From 40CM-4-68-19 sp036513415 (GTDB taxonomy: Bacteria; Myxococcota; Myxococcia; Myxococcales; 40CM-4-68-19): a stretch of 11,257 nt of DNA. The stretch spans positions 1 to 11,257 of the forward strand of contig DATBZA010000048.1 in the NCBI GenBank assembly GCA_036513415.1. Direction: 5' to 3'. Under the pieces are notes generated by a model that ran no database searches, was not told the DNA's origin, and was given only the letters and a program-made list of their open reading frames with translations. Both the position numbers and the translations under genes were made by a program. Below are positions 1 to 6,976 of the stretch, piece by piece; within the stretch, counting starts at the first letter, position 1; each line of letters starts with the position of its first letter.

Positions 1-314
1 AGCAGGCCATCGCGAACCTGCTCGACAACGCGGCGGAAGCCACCGAGGGCCGGCAGGCGCGCGACGTCCGCATCTCGCTGGAGCGCGCCGGCGAGGAGCT
101 TCGGATGGTGGTCGCGGACAACGGAGTCGGGGTCCCCGAACCGCTCCTGCGCCGGATCGGCGAGCCTTTCTTCACCACCAAGGAGCCGGGCCGGGGGACG
201 GGCCTGGGCCTCTATCTGGCGCGTCACGTGGTCGAGCGCGAGGGCGGGGAGATGCGGGTCGACTCGTCGGAGGACCGTGGAACGCGCGTGACGCTGACGA
301 TGCCGGAAGCCTGA
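1..314 (+). CDS. Sensor histidine kinase, C-terminal HATPase part (5' end outside window)
   Basis: The reading frame is open from the window edge (first full codon at 3) to TGA at 312-314, giving 103 visible residues. They form the Bergerat-fold ATP-binding domain of a histidine kinase. The N box (NLLDNAAEA) is at residues 4-12, the G1 box (DNGVG) near 39-43, the F box (EPFFTTK) near 53-59 and the G2 box (GTGLGLYLARH) near 64-74. The DHp domain with the phospho-accepting His and any sensor or membrane region lie upstream of the window. The downstream gene, 21 bp away on the same strand, is a response regulator, so the kinase very probably phosphorylates it. Because that regulator is of the RegA/PrrA/ActR type, a RegB/PrrB-like redox kinase is a reasonable guess, but the diagnostic N-terminal half is not visible. 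Confidence 0.93.
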   Translation, partial: QAIANLLDNAAEATEGRQARDVRISLERAGEELRMVVADNGVGVPEPLLRRIGEPFFTTKEPGRGTGLGLYLARHVVEREGGEMRVDSSEDRGTRVTLTMPEA

Positions 315-319
315 GCAGA

Positions 320-328
320 TGTTAGAAA
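320..328 (+). promoter_or_regulatory. Possible extended -10 element for the response regulator gene
   Basis: The 21-bp gap before the response regulator has no purine-rich Shine-Dalgarno sequence. It contains TGT-TAGAAA: an extended -10 TG motif followed by a hexamer matching TATAAT at 4 of 6 positions. Seven bases (329-335) separate it from the ATG, which would place the transcript start at or next to the start codon. It is weaker than the similar sites before tyrA and the oxidoreductase because the last base of the hexamer is not T. No convincing -35 box is visible. Read-through from the kinase gene is an equally good explanation for expression. Confidence 0.3.
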
Positions 329-335
329 CGGCGTC

Positions 336-848
336 ATGCGCATCCTGATCGTCGACGACGACCAGCCGTTCCGCCTCGCGTTGCGCAACGCGTTCGTGCG
401 GCGCGGTTACGAGGTCTCGCTGGCGGGGTCCCCGGACGAGGCCGAAACGTCGCTGCGCGAGGCGTTGCCCCAGTACGCGGTGGTCGACCTGCGCATGCCG
501 GGAGGCTCCGGTCTCGACGTGGTGCGCGCGCTGCGCGCGCTACCCAAGGCGCCTCAAGTCGTGGTGCTCACCGGCTACGGCACCATCGGCACCGCCGTGG
601 AGGCCATCCGCCTGGGCGCCATCAACTACCTGACCAAGCCAGCCGACGCGGACGAGATCGAGGCGGCGCTCCAGGGGAAGCGGCCCCCGCCGATGGACGA
701 CGTACCCTCGCTCGATCGGCAGGAATGGGAGTATCTCAACCGCATCCTCGCCGATTGCAGCGGCAACATCTCCGAGGCGGCACGGCGGTTGAAGATGCAC
801 CGGCGCACACTGCAGCGGAAGCTCCAGAAGCACCCCCCGAAGATCTGA
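336..848 (+). CDS. RegA/PrrA/ActR-type response regulator
   Basis: A 170-aa DNA-binding response regulator. The receiver domain spans residues 1-112, with the acidic pocket D7-D9, phospho-acceptor D51 in DLRMP, switch Thr79 in VVVLTG and conserved Lys101 in the LTKP loop. A short proline-rich linker (KRPPP, 115-119) leads to a Fis-type helix-turn-helix at 144-166, where NISEAARRLKMHRRTLQRKL is close to what I recall of RegA/PrrA/ActR proteins. There is no sigma-54 AAA+ domain, so this is not an NtrC-type activator. In alpha-proteobacteria this family controls redox- and energy-related genes globally; whether it does so here is inference. ATG 336 is chosen because the receiver begins immediately (MRILIVDDD). 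The upstream kinase fragment is the likely partner. The protein is slightly shorter than typical RegA, as far as I recall about 180 aa. Confidence 0.93.
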   Translation: MRILIVDDDQPFRLALRNAFVRRGYEVSLAGSPDEAETSLREALPQYAVVDLRMPGGSGLDVVRALRALPKAPQVVVLTGYGTIGTAVEAIRLGAINYLTKPADADEIEAALQGKRPPPMDDVPSLDRQEWEYLNRILADCSGNISEAARRLKMHRRTLQRKLQKHPPKI

Positions 849-867
849 CACGTCGCGTAGCAAGAGC

Positions 868-893
868 GGGGCCGCCGTGTTATCCCCGGCCCC
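868..893 (+). other. GGGGCC/GGCCCC inverted repeat before the ABC-F gene
   Basis: The 48-bp gap between the response regulator stop and the ABC-F start holds a 6-bp perfect inverted repeat: GGGGCC at 868-873 and GGCCCC at 888-893, with a 14-base loop containing TGTTATCC. There is no T-tract, so it is not a standard intrinsic terminator, although a GC-rich hairpin could still slow transcription. The loop contains a weak -10-like TATCCC at 881-886, which would put a transcript start about four bases before the ATG at 897. It could be a regulator operator, a weak terminator or chance in GC-rich DNA. Confidence 0.25.
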
Positions 894-896
894 CTC

Positions 897-2486
897 ATGA
901 TTCAGGTCCAGGACGTCACCAAGGCATTCGCCGGCAAGAAACTGTTCGAGAACGTCAGCACGACGTTCCCGCCGGGGCGGCGCTATGGCCTGACCGGCCC
1001 CAACGGCGCCGGCAAGACCACCTTCATGAAGATCCTGGCGGGCGAGCTGGAACCGGACACGGGAACGGTGTCGCGCCCGAAGCGCTTCTCCGTGCTGAAG
1101 CAGGACCAGTACGCCTACGAAGACCGGAAGGTGCTCGACGTGGTCCTGATGGGAAACGCGGCCCTCTGGGAGGCGATGCAGGAGAAGGAGCGTCTGCTCG
1201 CCAAGCCGGACCTGACCGACGAGGACGGCGCCCGCCTCGGCGAGCTGGAGGGCGTGATCGCCGAGGAGGACGGCTACTCCGCCGAGGCGCAGGCCGCGAC
1301 CCTCCTCGAGGGACTCGGGGTCTACGAGGCGGACCAGCACCGCCTGATGAAGGAGATCACGGGCGGCAACAAGGTCCGCGTGCTGCTGGCGCAGGCGTTG
1401 TTCGGAAAGCCCACCGCGCTGCTCCTCGACGAGCCGACCAACTCGCTCGACCTCGACTCCATCCACTGGCTGGAGGATTTCCTCCTGCAGTACGAAGGCA
1501 CGCTGATCGTCATCTCCCACGACCGGCACTTCCTGAACGCGATCTGCACGCACATCGCCGACATCGATTACGAGACCATCATCACCTACGGCGGCAGCTA
1601 CGACGACATGGTCCGCGCCAAGGGGCAGGTCCGCGGCCGGATCGAGTCGGAGAACGCCGACAAGATGAAGAAGCGCGCCCAGCTTCAGGAATTCGTCGCC
1701 CGCTTCTCGGCGGGGACGCGGGCGTCGCAGGTGCAGAGCCGCATCAAGCAGCTCGAGAAGCTCTCGCTGGCGGATCTGAAGAAGTCGAACATCGCCCGTC
1801 CCTTCATCAAGTTCGAGCAGAAGCGCCCCAGTGGAAAGCAGACCCTCACCGTCGAGGGCCTGAGCAAGCGCTTCGACAAGCCGCTCTTCACCGGCTTCTC
1901 CGGGCTGATCACGCGAGGCGAGAGGGTCGCGGTGGTGGGCCGCAACGGGGTGGGCAAGACCACGCTGATCCGCACGCTGATCGGGGAGTTGGAGCCGGAC
2001 GCCGGCAAGGTCGGCTGGGGCCACGAAGCGCAGATCGGCTACATGCCGCAGGACGTGAAGCCGATCATCCCGACCAACACCACCTGCTTCGACTACCTGC
2101 ACGACATCGATCCCAGCGCCGGCAACGAGGAGATCCGCGGCCTGCTCGGGCGGATGCTCTTCCGCGGCGACGAAGGCATGAAGCCCACCAAGGCGCTGAG
2201 CGGCGGCGAAGCGGTCCGCCTGCTCTTTTGCAAGCTGATGCTGGTCAAGCCCAACGTGCTGGTGCTGGACGAGCCGACCAACCACCTCGACCTGGAGTCG
2301 ATCTCCGCCCTGGGCGACGGCCTCGCGAGCTATCCCGGCACCGTCATCTTCGTCGCGCACGACCGCGACCTGATCGATACGGTGGCCACCCGCATCCTCG
2401 CCTTCCACCACGGCGGCCTCGAGGACTTCGCCGGCGATTACGAGACGTTCCTGGAGAGGCACGGCGGCTTCATCGACGCGCACTGA
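897..2486 (+). CDS. ybiT: ABC-F family ATPase, YbiT type
   Basis: A 529-aa protein with two ABC ATPase domains and no membrane segments, the layout of ABC-F ribosome-associated factors. Domain 1 has Walker A GPNGAGKT at 34-41, an altered signature ITGGNK at 154-159, Walker B LLLDEP at 175-180 and H-switch His208. The inter-domain linker (P-site tRNA-interaction motif region) is about 237-310 and is rich in Lys, Arg and Glu. Domain 2 has Walker A GRNGVGKT at 348-355, canonical signature LSGGE at 434-438, Walker B VLVLDEP at 454-460 and H-switch His488. Length and sequence match E. coli YbiT (about 530 aa) throughout, including the FENIS-like start and the HDRHFLN segment. ABC-F proteins act at the ribosomal E site to relieve stalled or blocked translation; the exact role of YbiT is less settled. 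Domain 1 reads TNSLDLDS where most family members have TNHLD. No good Shine-Dalgarno precedes ATG 897. Confidence 0.95.
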   Translation: MIQVQDVTKAFAGKKLFENVSTTFPPGRRYGLTGPNGAGKTTFMKILAGELEPDTGTVSRPKRFSVLKQDQYAYEDRKVLDVVLMGNAALWEAMQEKERLLAKPDLTDEDGARLGELEGVIAEEDGYSAEAQAATLLEGLGVYEADQHRLMKEITGGNKVRVLLAQALFGKPTALLLDEPTNSLDLDSIHWLEDFLLQYEGTLIVISHDRHFLNAICTHIADIDYETIITYGGSYDDMVRAKGQVRGRIESENADKMKKRAQLQEFVARFSAGTRASQVQSRIKQLEKLSLADLKKSNIARPFIKFEQKRPSGKQTLTVEGLSKRFDKPLFTGFSGLITRGERVAVVGRNGVGKTTLIRTLIGELEPDAGKVGWGHEAQIGYMPQDVKPIIPTNTTCFDYLHDIDPSAGNEEIRGLLGRMLFRGDEGMKPTKALSGGEAVRLLFCKLMLVKPNVLVLDEPTNHLDLESISALGDGLASYPGTVIFVAHDRDLIDTVATRILAFHHGGLEDFAGDYETFLERHGGFIDAH

Positions 2487-2543
2487 GGACGTCCCCGCGG
2501 CACCCTACCCACGGTCGAGACAAGAAGGCGCCGGCATTCGCGC

Positions 2544-2549
2544 TACAAT
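2544..2549 (+). promoter_or_regulatory. -10 element for leaderless tyrA
   Basis: TACAAT matches the TATAAT consensus at 5 of 6 positions and ends exactly six bases before ATG 2556. Transcription would then start at about the A of the ATG, giving a leaderless mRNA. This agrees with the absence of any GGAGG-like sequence before tyrA. No convincing TTGACA lies 16-18 bp upstream; the nearest weak resemblance is around 2515-2522. The 69-bp gap after the ABC-F gene holds nothing else recognisable. Confidence 0.6.
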
Positions 2550-2555
2550 GACGGC

Positions 2556-3461
2556 ATGCCCGCTCCGGAGCGGATCGCCATCGTGGGTCTGGGACTGATC
2601 GGAGGTTCGCTGGCGCTGGCGCTGCGGCGGTCCTGGCCGGACATCTGGATCCTCGGCATCGACGTGGACCCGCGGGCGCGGGAGCAGGCGCTTGAAGAGC
2701 GCGCGGCCGATGCCACGGCGACCCTCGAGCACGCTGATTTCCGTGAATCCGACACGGTCGTCCTCTGCGCGCCTGCGCAGCCGCTTCTGGACATGCTGCC
2801 CGGCGTGGCGGCGCGAATGCGCCCGGGAGCGCTCCTCACAGACGTCTGCGGCGCGAAGGAGCGCGTCTGCGCCGCTGCTGCCGCTCAGGATCGGGTCGTC
2901 TTCATCGGTGGACATCCGATGGCGGGTACGGAATTCCCTGGATTCGTCGCCGCCAACCCGGCGCTCTTCGCTCGCTGCACCGTGGCGCTCTGCCCGCCCG
3001 TCGGGGCGGAGGACCCGGACAGGAGGCGAGATGCGATCCAGCGCGTTCGCGAGCTGTGGACGGCCTGCGGAGCGGACAGGCTGCTCGACGTGGAGCCCGA
3101 CGTGCACGACCGCGCGATCACGGTCGCTTCCCATCTTCCCTACCTGGCGGCCGCCGCCGTCGCCCAGGCGCTGCTCGAGTCCGACAAGGACACCGTCCTC
3201 GCGCGCGAGCTGGCCGCTGGGGGGTTCCGCGACACCACGCGCCTCGCCGGAGATGGGACCGTGGGAGGCGCGGCGGCGCTGAACCGCTTCGTTCCCGGCG
3301 CGGCGCGCGCATTGGCGGACCGCCTGCGCACGCTCGCGCAAGATTTGGAGCAGAGGCCGGAAGCGGCTTTGAAACAAATCGCCTTGGTGGCCGGCGAGCG
3401 CAGGCGGATGCGCATGCCGCCGGCCGCGCCCACTCCGCCGGCGCGCGTTCGCCCGCGCTGA
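2556..3461 (+). CDS. tyrA: Prephenate dehydrogenase (TyrA)
   Basis: A 301-aa NAD(P)-dependent prephenate dehydrogenase, which oxidatively decarboxylates prephenate to 4-hydroxyphenylpyruvate, the committed step to tyrosine. The N-terminal Rossmann fold has GLGLIGGS at 11-18 and an acidic D36 at the end of strand 2 (GIDVDP), which favours NAD over NADP. Family motifs follow: TDVCGAK at 95-101, GGHPMAGTE at 118-126 with His120, and SHLP at 192-195 with His193 in the helical C-terminal domain; GFRDTTRLA at 223-231 is also typical. The residue after SHLP is Tyr where many homologues have His. There is no fused chorismate mutase and no ACT domain; the C-terminus ends in a Pro/Arg-rich tail, so feedback by tyrosine through an ACT domain is not expected. 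Arogenate dehydrogenase activity cannot be excluded. ATG 2556 is supported by the adjacent -10 element and because the Rossmann strand begins six residues later. Confidence 0.95.
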   Translation: MPAPERIAIVGLGLIGGSLALALRRSWPDIWILGIDVDPRAREQALEERAADATATLEHADFRESDTVVLCAPAQPLLDMLPGVAARMRPGALLTDVCGAKERVCAAAAAQDRVVFIGGHPMAGTEFPGFVAANPALFARCTVALCPPVGAEDPDRRRDAIQRVRELWTACGADRLLDVEPDVHDRAITVASHLPYLAAAAVAQALLESDKDTVLARELAAGGFRDTTRLAGDGTVGGAAALNRFVPGAARALADRLRTLAQDLEQRPEAALKQIALVAGERRRMRMPPAAPTPPARVRPR

Positions 3462-3507
3462 ATCGCCGAAATTGCCGGGGCCGCCGGGACCTTGGATCGA
3501 GCGGTCC

Positions 3508-3529
3508 GCCGTCATGACCCCCTGACGGC
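3508..3529 (+). other. Perfect 7-bp inverted repeat downstream of tyrA
   Basis: GCCGTCA at 3508-3514 and TGACGGC at 3523-3529 are exact reverse complements around an 8-base loop. The repeat sits 47 bp after the tyrA stop and upstream of the glycosyltransferase starts. There is no run of T after it, so it is not a classical intrinsic terminator. It may be an operator or an mRNA 3'-end hairpin. The rest of the 3462-3565 gap shows nothing else firm apart from a possible GTG start at 3548. Confidence 0.35.
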
Positions 3530-3565
3530 CGGACGAGCGCCCTTGAGGTGTGTTCACCGTTGAGC

Positions 3566-4849
3566 ATGCGTACCGTTCCGCAAGGGAGGGACGGATTGGA
3601 CGCATCCAACTCGACGCCACGCCGAAGCCGCATTCTCGCCCTGCTGCCCGGAGTACCGCTGCCCGCCAACACGGGCGGCGCGCTCCGGGCGCTCACTACG
3701 GTTCGCGCTCTCGACCAGGCGTTCGACACCACCGTGCTCGCCTGGGCGCGCGACGGTGAAGACCGGCACGCGCTCGACCGCATGCTCGAGGCCCGGCTGC
3801 ACGTCGTCGAGCGGACCGGCCCCGTGGATTCGCTGTTCGCCGAGGGCATGGGGTTCGTCCTCGGATGTCCCGCCGGCTACTGTCGCTACGGCTGGTTCCC
3901 CTCGGTGCTCAAGCGCCTGCTGGAATCGGAGAAGTACGACTTCATCCACTTCGATCACCCACACACCGCGCTGACCTGGCCGCAGATCAAGCGGATGCAG
4001 CCGCAAGCGCTGCTGGTGCTCGACGCGCACAACGTCGAAGCGGAGATCATGGAGCGGCTCGCCGAATCCGCGCCGCGCTGGCAGCGCAAAGGGCTCCGGT
4101 GGCAGGCGGGGCGCATTCGCGACCTCGAGCGCGCCCTGGCGCGAAACGTGGACCTGGTGTTCGCCTGCTCGGAAAAGGACGCTGCGGCGTTCAGGGAGAT
4201 GGGTGCGCGGCGCGTGCGCGTGGTGCCGAACGCCATCCCGCCGCTTCCGGCCCCCTTGGTGGCGCAGCGCCACGACGTGGTGTTCGTCGGATCGCTGGAC
4301 TGGCGTCCGAACGCGGACGCGGCGGTGCTGCTGGCGAAGGCGATCTGGCCTCGCTGCCGCGCGCTCCTGCCCGGGGCGCGGCTGGTGATCGTCGGCCGCA
4401 ACCCGCCGCTGGCGATCCAGGCGCTCGCGTCCCGGGACGTGCTGGTCGAAGGCAGCGTTCCTTCCGTGCGGCCCTACCTGGATCGGGCATTCGCCACCGC
4501 CATCCCCCTGCGCGCCGGTTCCGGGACCCGCATCAAGATCCTCGAGGCCTGGGCGGCGGGGGTCCCGGTGGTCGCAAGCCGGATCGCGGCAGAAGGGCTC
4601 CCCTACTCCGATGGAAAGGACCTGATCCTGGCGGAGGAGCCTGGCGAGTTCGCACGCGGGTTGGTCCGGCTCTGGCGCGACCAGCAGCTGGCAGAGAGTC
4701 TCGCGCGAGAGGGGCGGCGCACCGTGGAGCCGTTCACGGCCGAGAAGGTCGGCGAAACGGTGGCGCGCAATTACCGGGAGTTACTCGATCCGGAGAGCGC
4801 GCGCTTGTACAACGACGCGTACGCTCCAGCCATGGCGGCGACTCCGTAA
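3566..4849 (+). CDS. GT4 family glycosyltransferase (GT-B fold)
   Basis: A retaining GT4-type glycosyltransferase, predicted to move a sugar from a nucleotide-sugar donor to a lipid- or glycan-linked acceptor on the cytoplasmic side of the membrane. About 427 aa from ATG 3566; 433 aa from GTG 3548 and 417 aa from TTG 3596, the last having the best ribosome-binding site. The N-terminal acceptor domain starts with RILALLPGVPLPANTGGALR, like the stp1/PEP-CTERM-associated GT4 branch. The C-terminal donor domain shows VFVGSLDWRPNADA, then RLVIVGRNPP, and the strongly conserved SGTRIKILEAWAAGVPVVAS, which contains the nucleotide-sugar binding helix. There is no signal peptide or membrane segment. 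Substrate and product cannot be read from the sequence. Its final 79 bp overlap the last codons of the convergent glycosyltransferase on the minus strand. The mid-protein segment GCPAGYCRYGW holds two Cys of unknown meaning. Confidence 0.88.
   Translation: MRTVPQGRDGLDASNSTPRRSRILALLPGVPLPANTGGALRALTTVRALDQAFDTTVLAWARDGEDRHALDRMLEARLHVVERTGPVDSLFAEGMGFVLGCPAGYCRYGWFPSVLKRLLESEKYDFIHFDHPHTALTWPQIKRMQPQALLVLDAHNVEAEIMERLAESAPRWQRKGLRWQAGRIRDLERALARNVDLVFACSEKDAAAFREMGARRVRVVPNAIPPLPAPLVAQRHDVVFVGSLDWRPNADAAVLLAKAIWPRCRALLPGARLVIVGRNPPLAIQALASRDVLVEGSVPSVRPYLDRAFATAIPLRAGSGTRIKILEAWAAGVPVVASRIAAEGLPYSDGKDLILAEEPGEFARGLVRLWRDQQLAESLAREGRRTVEPFTAEKVGETVARNYRELLDPESARLYNDAYAPAMAATP
3582..3589 (+). 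promoter_or_regulatory. Shine-Dalgarno-like site inside the glycosyltransferase 5' end
   Basis: AAGGGAGG lies six bases before an in-frame TTG at 3596. It is the best ribosome-binding site near this gene's start and suggests translation may begin at TTG 3596 rather than at ATG 3566 or GTG 3548. Neither of those has a visible Shine-Dalgarno sequence or a TANNNT box at the leaderless distance. Confidence 0.4.
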
Positions 4850-5859
4850 GCGCGGGCGCGCTCCACCGCGCGCGCCTCGATCCCCGCGCGCGCCCCGCTG
4901 TCCTGGAGGCGGCGCAGGGCGTCGGAGAGCGCACCTGGCTCGCCCGGCGGCACCAGCACGCCCGCACCACCCTCGAGCAGCTCCGGCAGCTCGCCGACGG
5001 CGCTCGCCACCACGCAGCGGCCCAACGCCAGCGCTTCCAGCGCCGTCAGCGGCAGCCCTTCGGTCAACGAGGGCAAGGCGATGACGTCGGCGGCTGCGAA
5101 GACGTCGCGCGGGTCCTCCAGGTAGCCGAGAAAGCGCGCATCCAGCTCGCGAGCCGAATCTTGGAGGTCAGCGCGGATCGGTCCGTCTCCTGCGAGGAGC
5201 AGGGTCGCCCCCAGACCCCGCGCGGCCTCGAACAGCACGCGATGTCCCTTTTCCGGCGCCAGCCGCCCGATCAGCGCGATCGTGTACCTTTCCGGCTGAA
5301 CGCCCAGCCGGCCGCGCGCCGCCGCCCGCTCCGACTCCGAGATCGGGAGCGGAGGCGGCAGGCCATTGGGCACGAAGGCGACGGGCGCCGCGCGGACCCA
5401 GCGCCGCAGCTTCCGCTCCAGCGCGCGAGAGACTGCCGCCACCCCCCGGGTGAAGTTTCCCAGCAGGCGCGCGACGCCTTCGTAGAGGCGAACGGCGGGC
5501 GTCGCGTGGGTATCGCCATGAAACGTCGCGACCACGGGCACGCGCGCCAGCCGCCCCGCGATCAGGGCGACGAACAAGGCCTTGAAGTCATGCGCGTGCA
5601 GCAGCCGCACGCCCTGCTCCAGCGCAACCCGAGCCACGTCGCGCGCGCAGCGGAAGTCGATCCGCGAGGCGCTTTCGAATCGCACTGCCCGGAGCCCGCG
5701 CCGCCGCGCCTCCTCTTCCAGCGCGCCGGCCGTCCCGGGCCGCGCTATGGCGCCGACGATGGGCAGGTACGGGCTCGGAGTCGATGCGGAGAGCGCCAGC
5801 AGCGCCCGATCGGCGCCGTACAGCTCCGAGCCTTGGCGGAGGTGGAGGACCGGGATCAC
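4771..5859 (-). CDS. GT4 family glycosyltransferase, second of a coupled pair
   Basis: A 362-aa GT4 glycosyltransferase. The N-terminal start MIPVLHLRQGSELYGADRA is the usual glycine-rich acceptor-domain loop. LLHAHDFKA at 87-95 and the VPNGLP segment at 163-168 are typical of the family. The donor domain has IGRLAPEKGH at 197-206 and the EX7E motif at E267/E275 (EGLPLTALE). The GTG start at 5859 is chosen because it overlaps the preceding gene's TGA by four bases (GTGA), which indicates translational coupling and a shared mRNA; no separate promoter is visible. The protein has exactly the same length as its upstream neighbour and a related C-terminus (AYASLYKRAL against AYETLYREL), so the two may be old paralogues. 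Its last 79 bp are antisense to the end of the plus-strand glycosyltransferase. Substrate unknown; no membrane segments. Confidence 0.9.
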   Translation of the reverse strand: MIPVLHLRQGSELYGADRALLALSASTPSPYLPIVGAIARPGTAGALEEEARRRGLRAVRFESASRIDFRCARDVARVALEQGVRLLHAHDFKALFVALIAGRLARVPVVATFHGDTHATPAVRLYEGVARLLGNFTRGVAAVSRALERKLRRWVRAAPVAFVPNGLPPPLPISESERAAARGRLGVQPERYTIALIGRLAPEKGHRVLFEAARGLGATLLLAGDGPIRADLQDSARELDARFLGYLEDPRDVFAAADVIALPSLTEGLPLTALEALALGRCVVASAVGELPELLEGGAGVLVPPGEPGALSDALRRLQDSGARAGIEARAVERARAYGVAAMAGAYASLYKRALSGSSNSR

Positions 5860-6944
5860 GATCGGGTGGCGAGCTCTCGGTACAGCGTCTCGTACGCGTC
5901 CACCATCGGTTCGATGGAATACTGTCTGGCCCGCTCGGCCGCCCGCGCGCCTAGCCGCGCGCGGAGTTGCGGATCGCCGGCGAGACGCTGCAGCGCGGAT
6001 CCCAGCGCCAGGCGATCCCCGGGCGGCACCAGCAGGGCGGTCTCCTCGTGGCCGTGAATCTCCGCCACGGGGAGGAGGTCGTGAGCGAGCGTCGGCAGTC
6101 CGGCGGCCATCGCCTCCAGCATGCTGAGCGACCGGCCTTCGCTCAGCGAAGTCTGGGCGTACACGTCGAGCGCGGGCAACAGGCGCGCGGCCTCGGGGAT
6201 CAGGCCCTTGAGGTGCACGTTGGCGTGGCCCCGGGCGGTGGCGCGGAGGGATTCTTCCAGGGGACCTTCGCCGATCAGGACCAGGTGCACGTCGGCCCGA
6301 TCGGCGAACTTGTCCAGGAACGCCTGCAGCAGCCGGTCCGGTCCCTTGATCTCGCGCAATCCACCCAAGTACCCGATCGCGACCGCGTCTTCCGGGATCC
6401 CCAACTCGATCCGGGCCGCTCCACGCGGCGTGAACGCCTTGGGCTCGAGCGGGATGCCGTTGGCGATCACCGGCACGCGCGCGCCGCTGGGCGCCCAGCC
6501 CAGGATGTCCTGCCGCACCTTGTCGCCGCACGCCACCAGCACGTCGGTGGCCCGCGCGGCCAGCACGGCGGCATGGCGCTTCTTCCCCTCGGGCGTGCGC
6601 TGCTCGTGGAACGTCGCCATCACGCGCGTCTTCGGGCGCAGCGCCCGCACCGCGACGCCGTTGAGCCAGGGGCCGAGATCGTGCGCGTGCAGCACCGACG
6701 CTTCGCGCTTCTCCAGCTCGCGGCGGATCCCCAGCAGGGCTGGAAGGCTCATGCCGTCGACGGGGAGCAGTTCCACGGGGACGCCCTGCTTGAGCGCCAG
6801 CTCGCGCATCGGCCCGTCCCGTCCCAGGGCGAGGATGGAGGACTCGATGCCGCGGGCGCGGCTGCGCGCCGCGAGCTGGACGACGAGTTGCTCCAGCCCG
6901 CCCAACCCCAACCCATAGATGAGGTGAGCGACCCGGACGGACAT
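5856..6944 (-). CDS. GT4 family glycosyltransferase, first of a coupled pair
   Basis: A 362-aa GT4 glycosyltransferase beginning MSVRVAHLIYGLGLGGLEQL, the classic GGxE-type loop that opens the acceptor domain. VLHAHDLGPW is at 84-93, ATFHEQRTPEG at 110-120 and IANGIP at 160-165. The donor domain has GYLGGLREIKGPDRLL at 191-206 and EX7E at E269/E277 (EGRSLSMLE). It resembles the stp2/exosortase-associated GT4 branch in its N-terminus, but no exosortase or PEP-CTERM gene is in view. ATG 6944 has no Shine-Dalgarno sequence but is preceded by TACCTT and exactly six bases, so leaderless initiation is likely. Its TGA overlaps the next gene's GTG by four bases. Upstream lies the transporter remnant rather than an intact gene. 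The sugar transferred is not predictable. Confidence 0.9.
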   Translation of the reverse strand: MSVRVAHLIYGLGLGGLEQLVVQLAARSRARGIESSILALGRDGPMRELALKQGVPVELLPVDGMSLPALLGIRRELEKREASVLHAHDLGPWLNGVAVRALRPKTRVMATFHEQRTPEGKKRHAAVLAARATDVLVACGDKVRQDILGWAPSGARVPVIANGIPLEPKAFTPRGAARIELGIPEDAVAIGYLGGLREIKGPDRLLQAFLDKFADRADVHLVLIGEGPLEESLRATARGHANVHLKGLIPEAARLLPALDVYAQTSLSEGRSLSMLEAMAAGLPTLAHDLLPVAEIHGHEETALLVPPGDRLALGSALQRLAGDPQLRARLGARAAERARQYSIEPMVDAYETLYRELATRS

Positions 6945-6950
6945 GCCTGC

Positions 6951-6956
6951 AAGGTA
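6951..6956 (-). promoter_or_regulatory. -10-like element for the leaderless glycosyltransferase pair
   Basis: On the minus strand TACCTT (TANNNT) ends six bases before the ATG at 6944, the same geometry as at tyrA and the oxidoreductase. A 5-bp inverted repeat (TGCCT at 6944-6948, AGGCA at 6956-6960) encloses it and could be an operator or chance. No Shine-Dalgarno sequence is visible. The hexamer matches TATAAT only at the T1, A2 and T6 positions. Confidence 0.45.
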
Positions 6957-6976
6957 GGCACGGCCCCATCCGCCGG

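Noticed and set aside
868..893. Intrinsic terminator after the response regulator
   Set aside because: A 6-bp GC hairpin is present but no T-tract follows and the next ATG is only three bases downstream; kept only as an inverted repeat.
540..2483. Long antisense open frame (647 codons) opposite the response regulator and ABC-F genes
   Set aside because: Its translation is low-complexity (Val, Leu, Arg, Asp-rich) with no family motif, and the opposite strand carries well-conserved proteins. High GC makes such antisense frames common.
3865..6057. 730-codon plus-strand open frame
   Set aside because: It runs out of frame through one glycosyltransferase and antisense to another; the translation is Arg/Ala/Pro-rich with no domain.
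3566..6944. A complete exopolysaccharide or exosortase-linked biosynthetic cluster
   Set aside because: Only three GT4 enzymes are present. There is no polymerase, flippase, chain-length regulator, priming transferase, exosortase or PEP-CTERM protein in the window.
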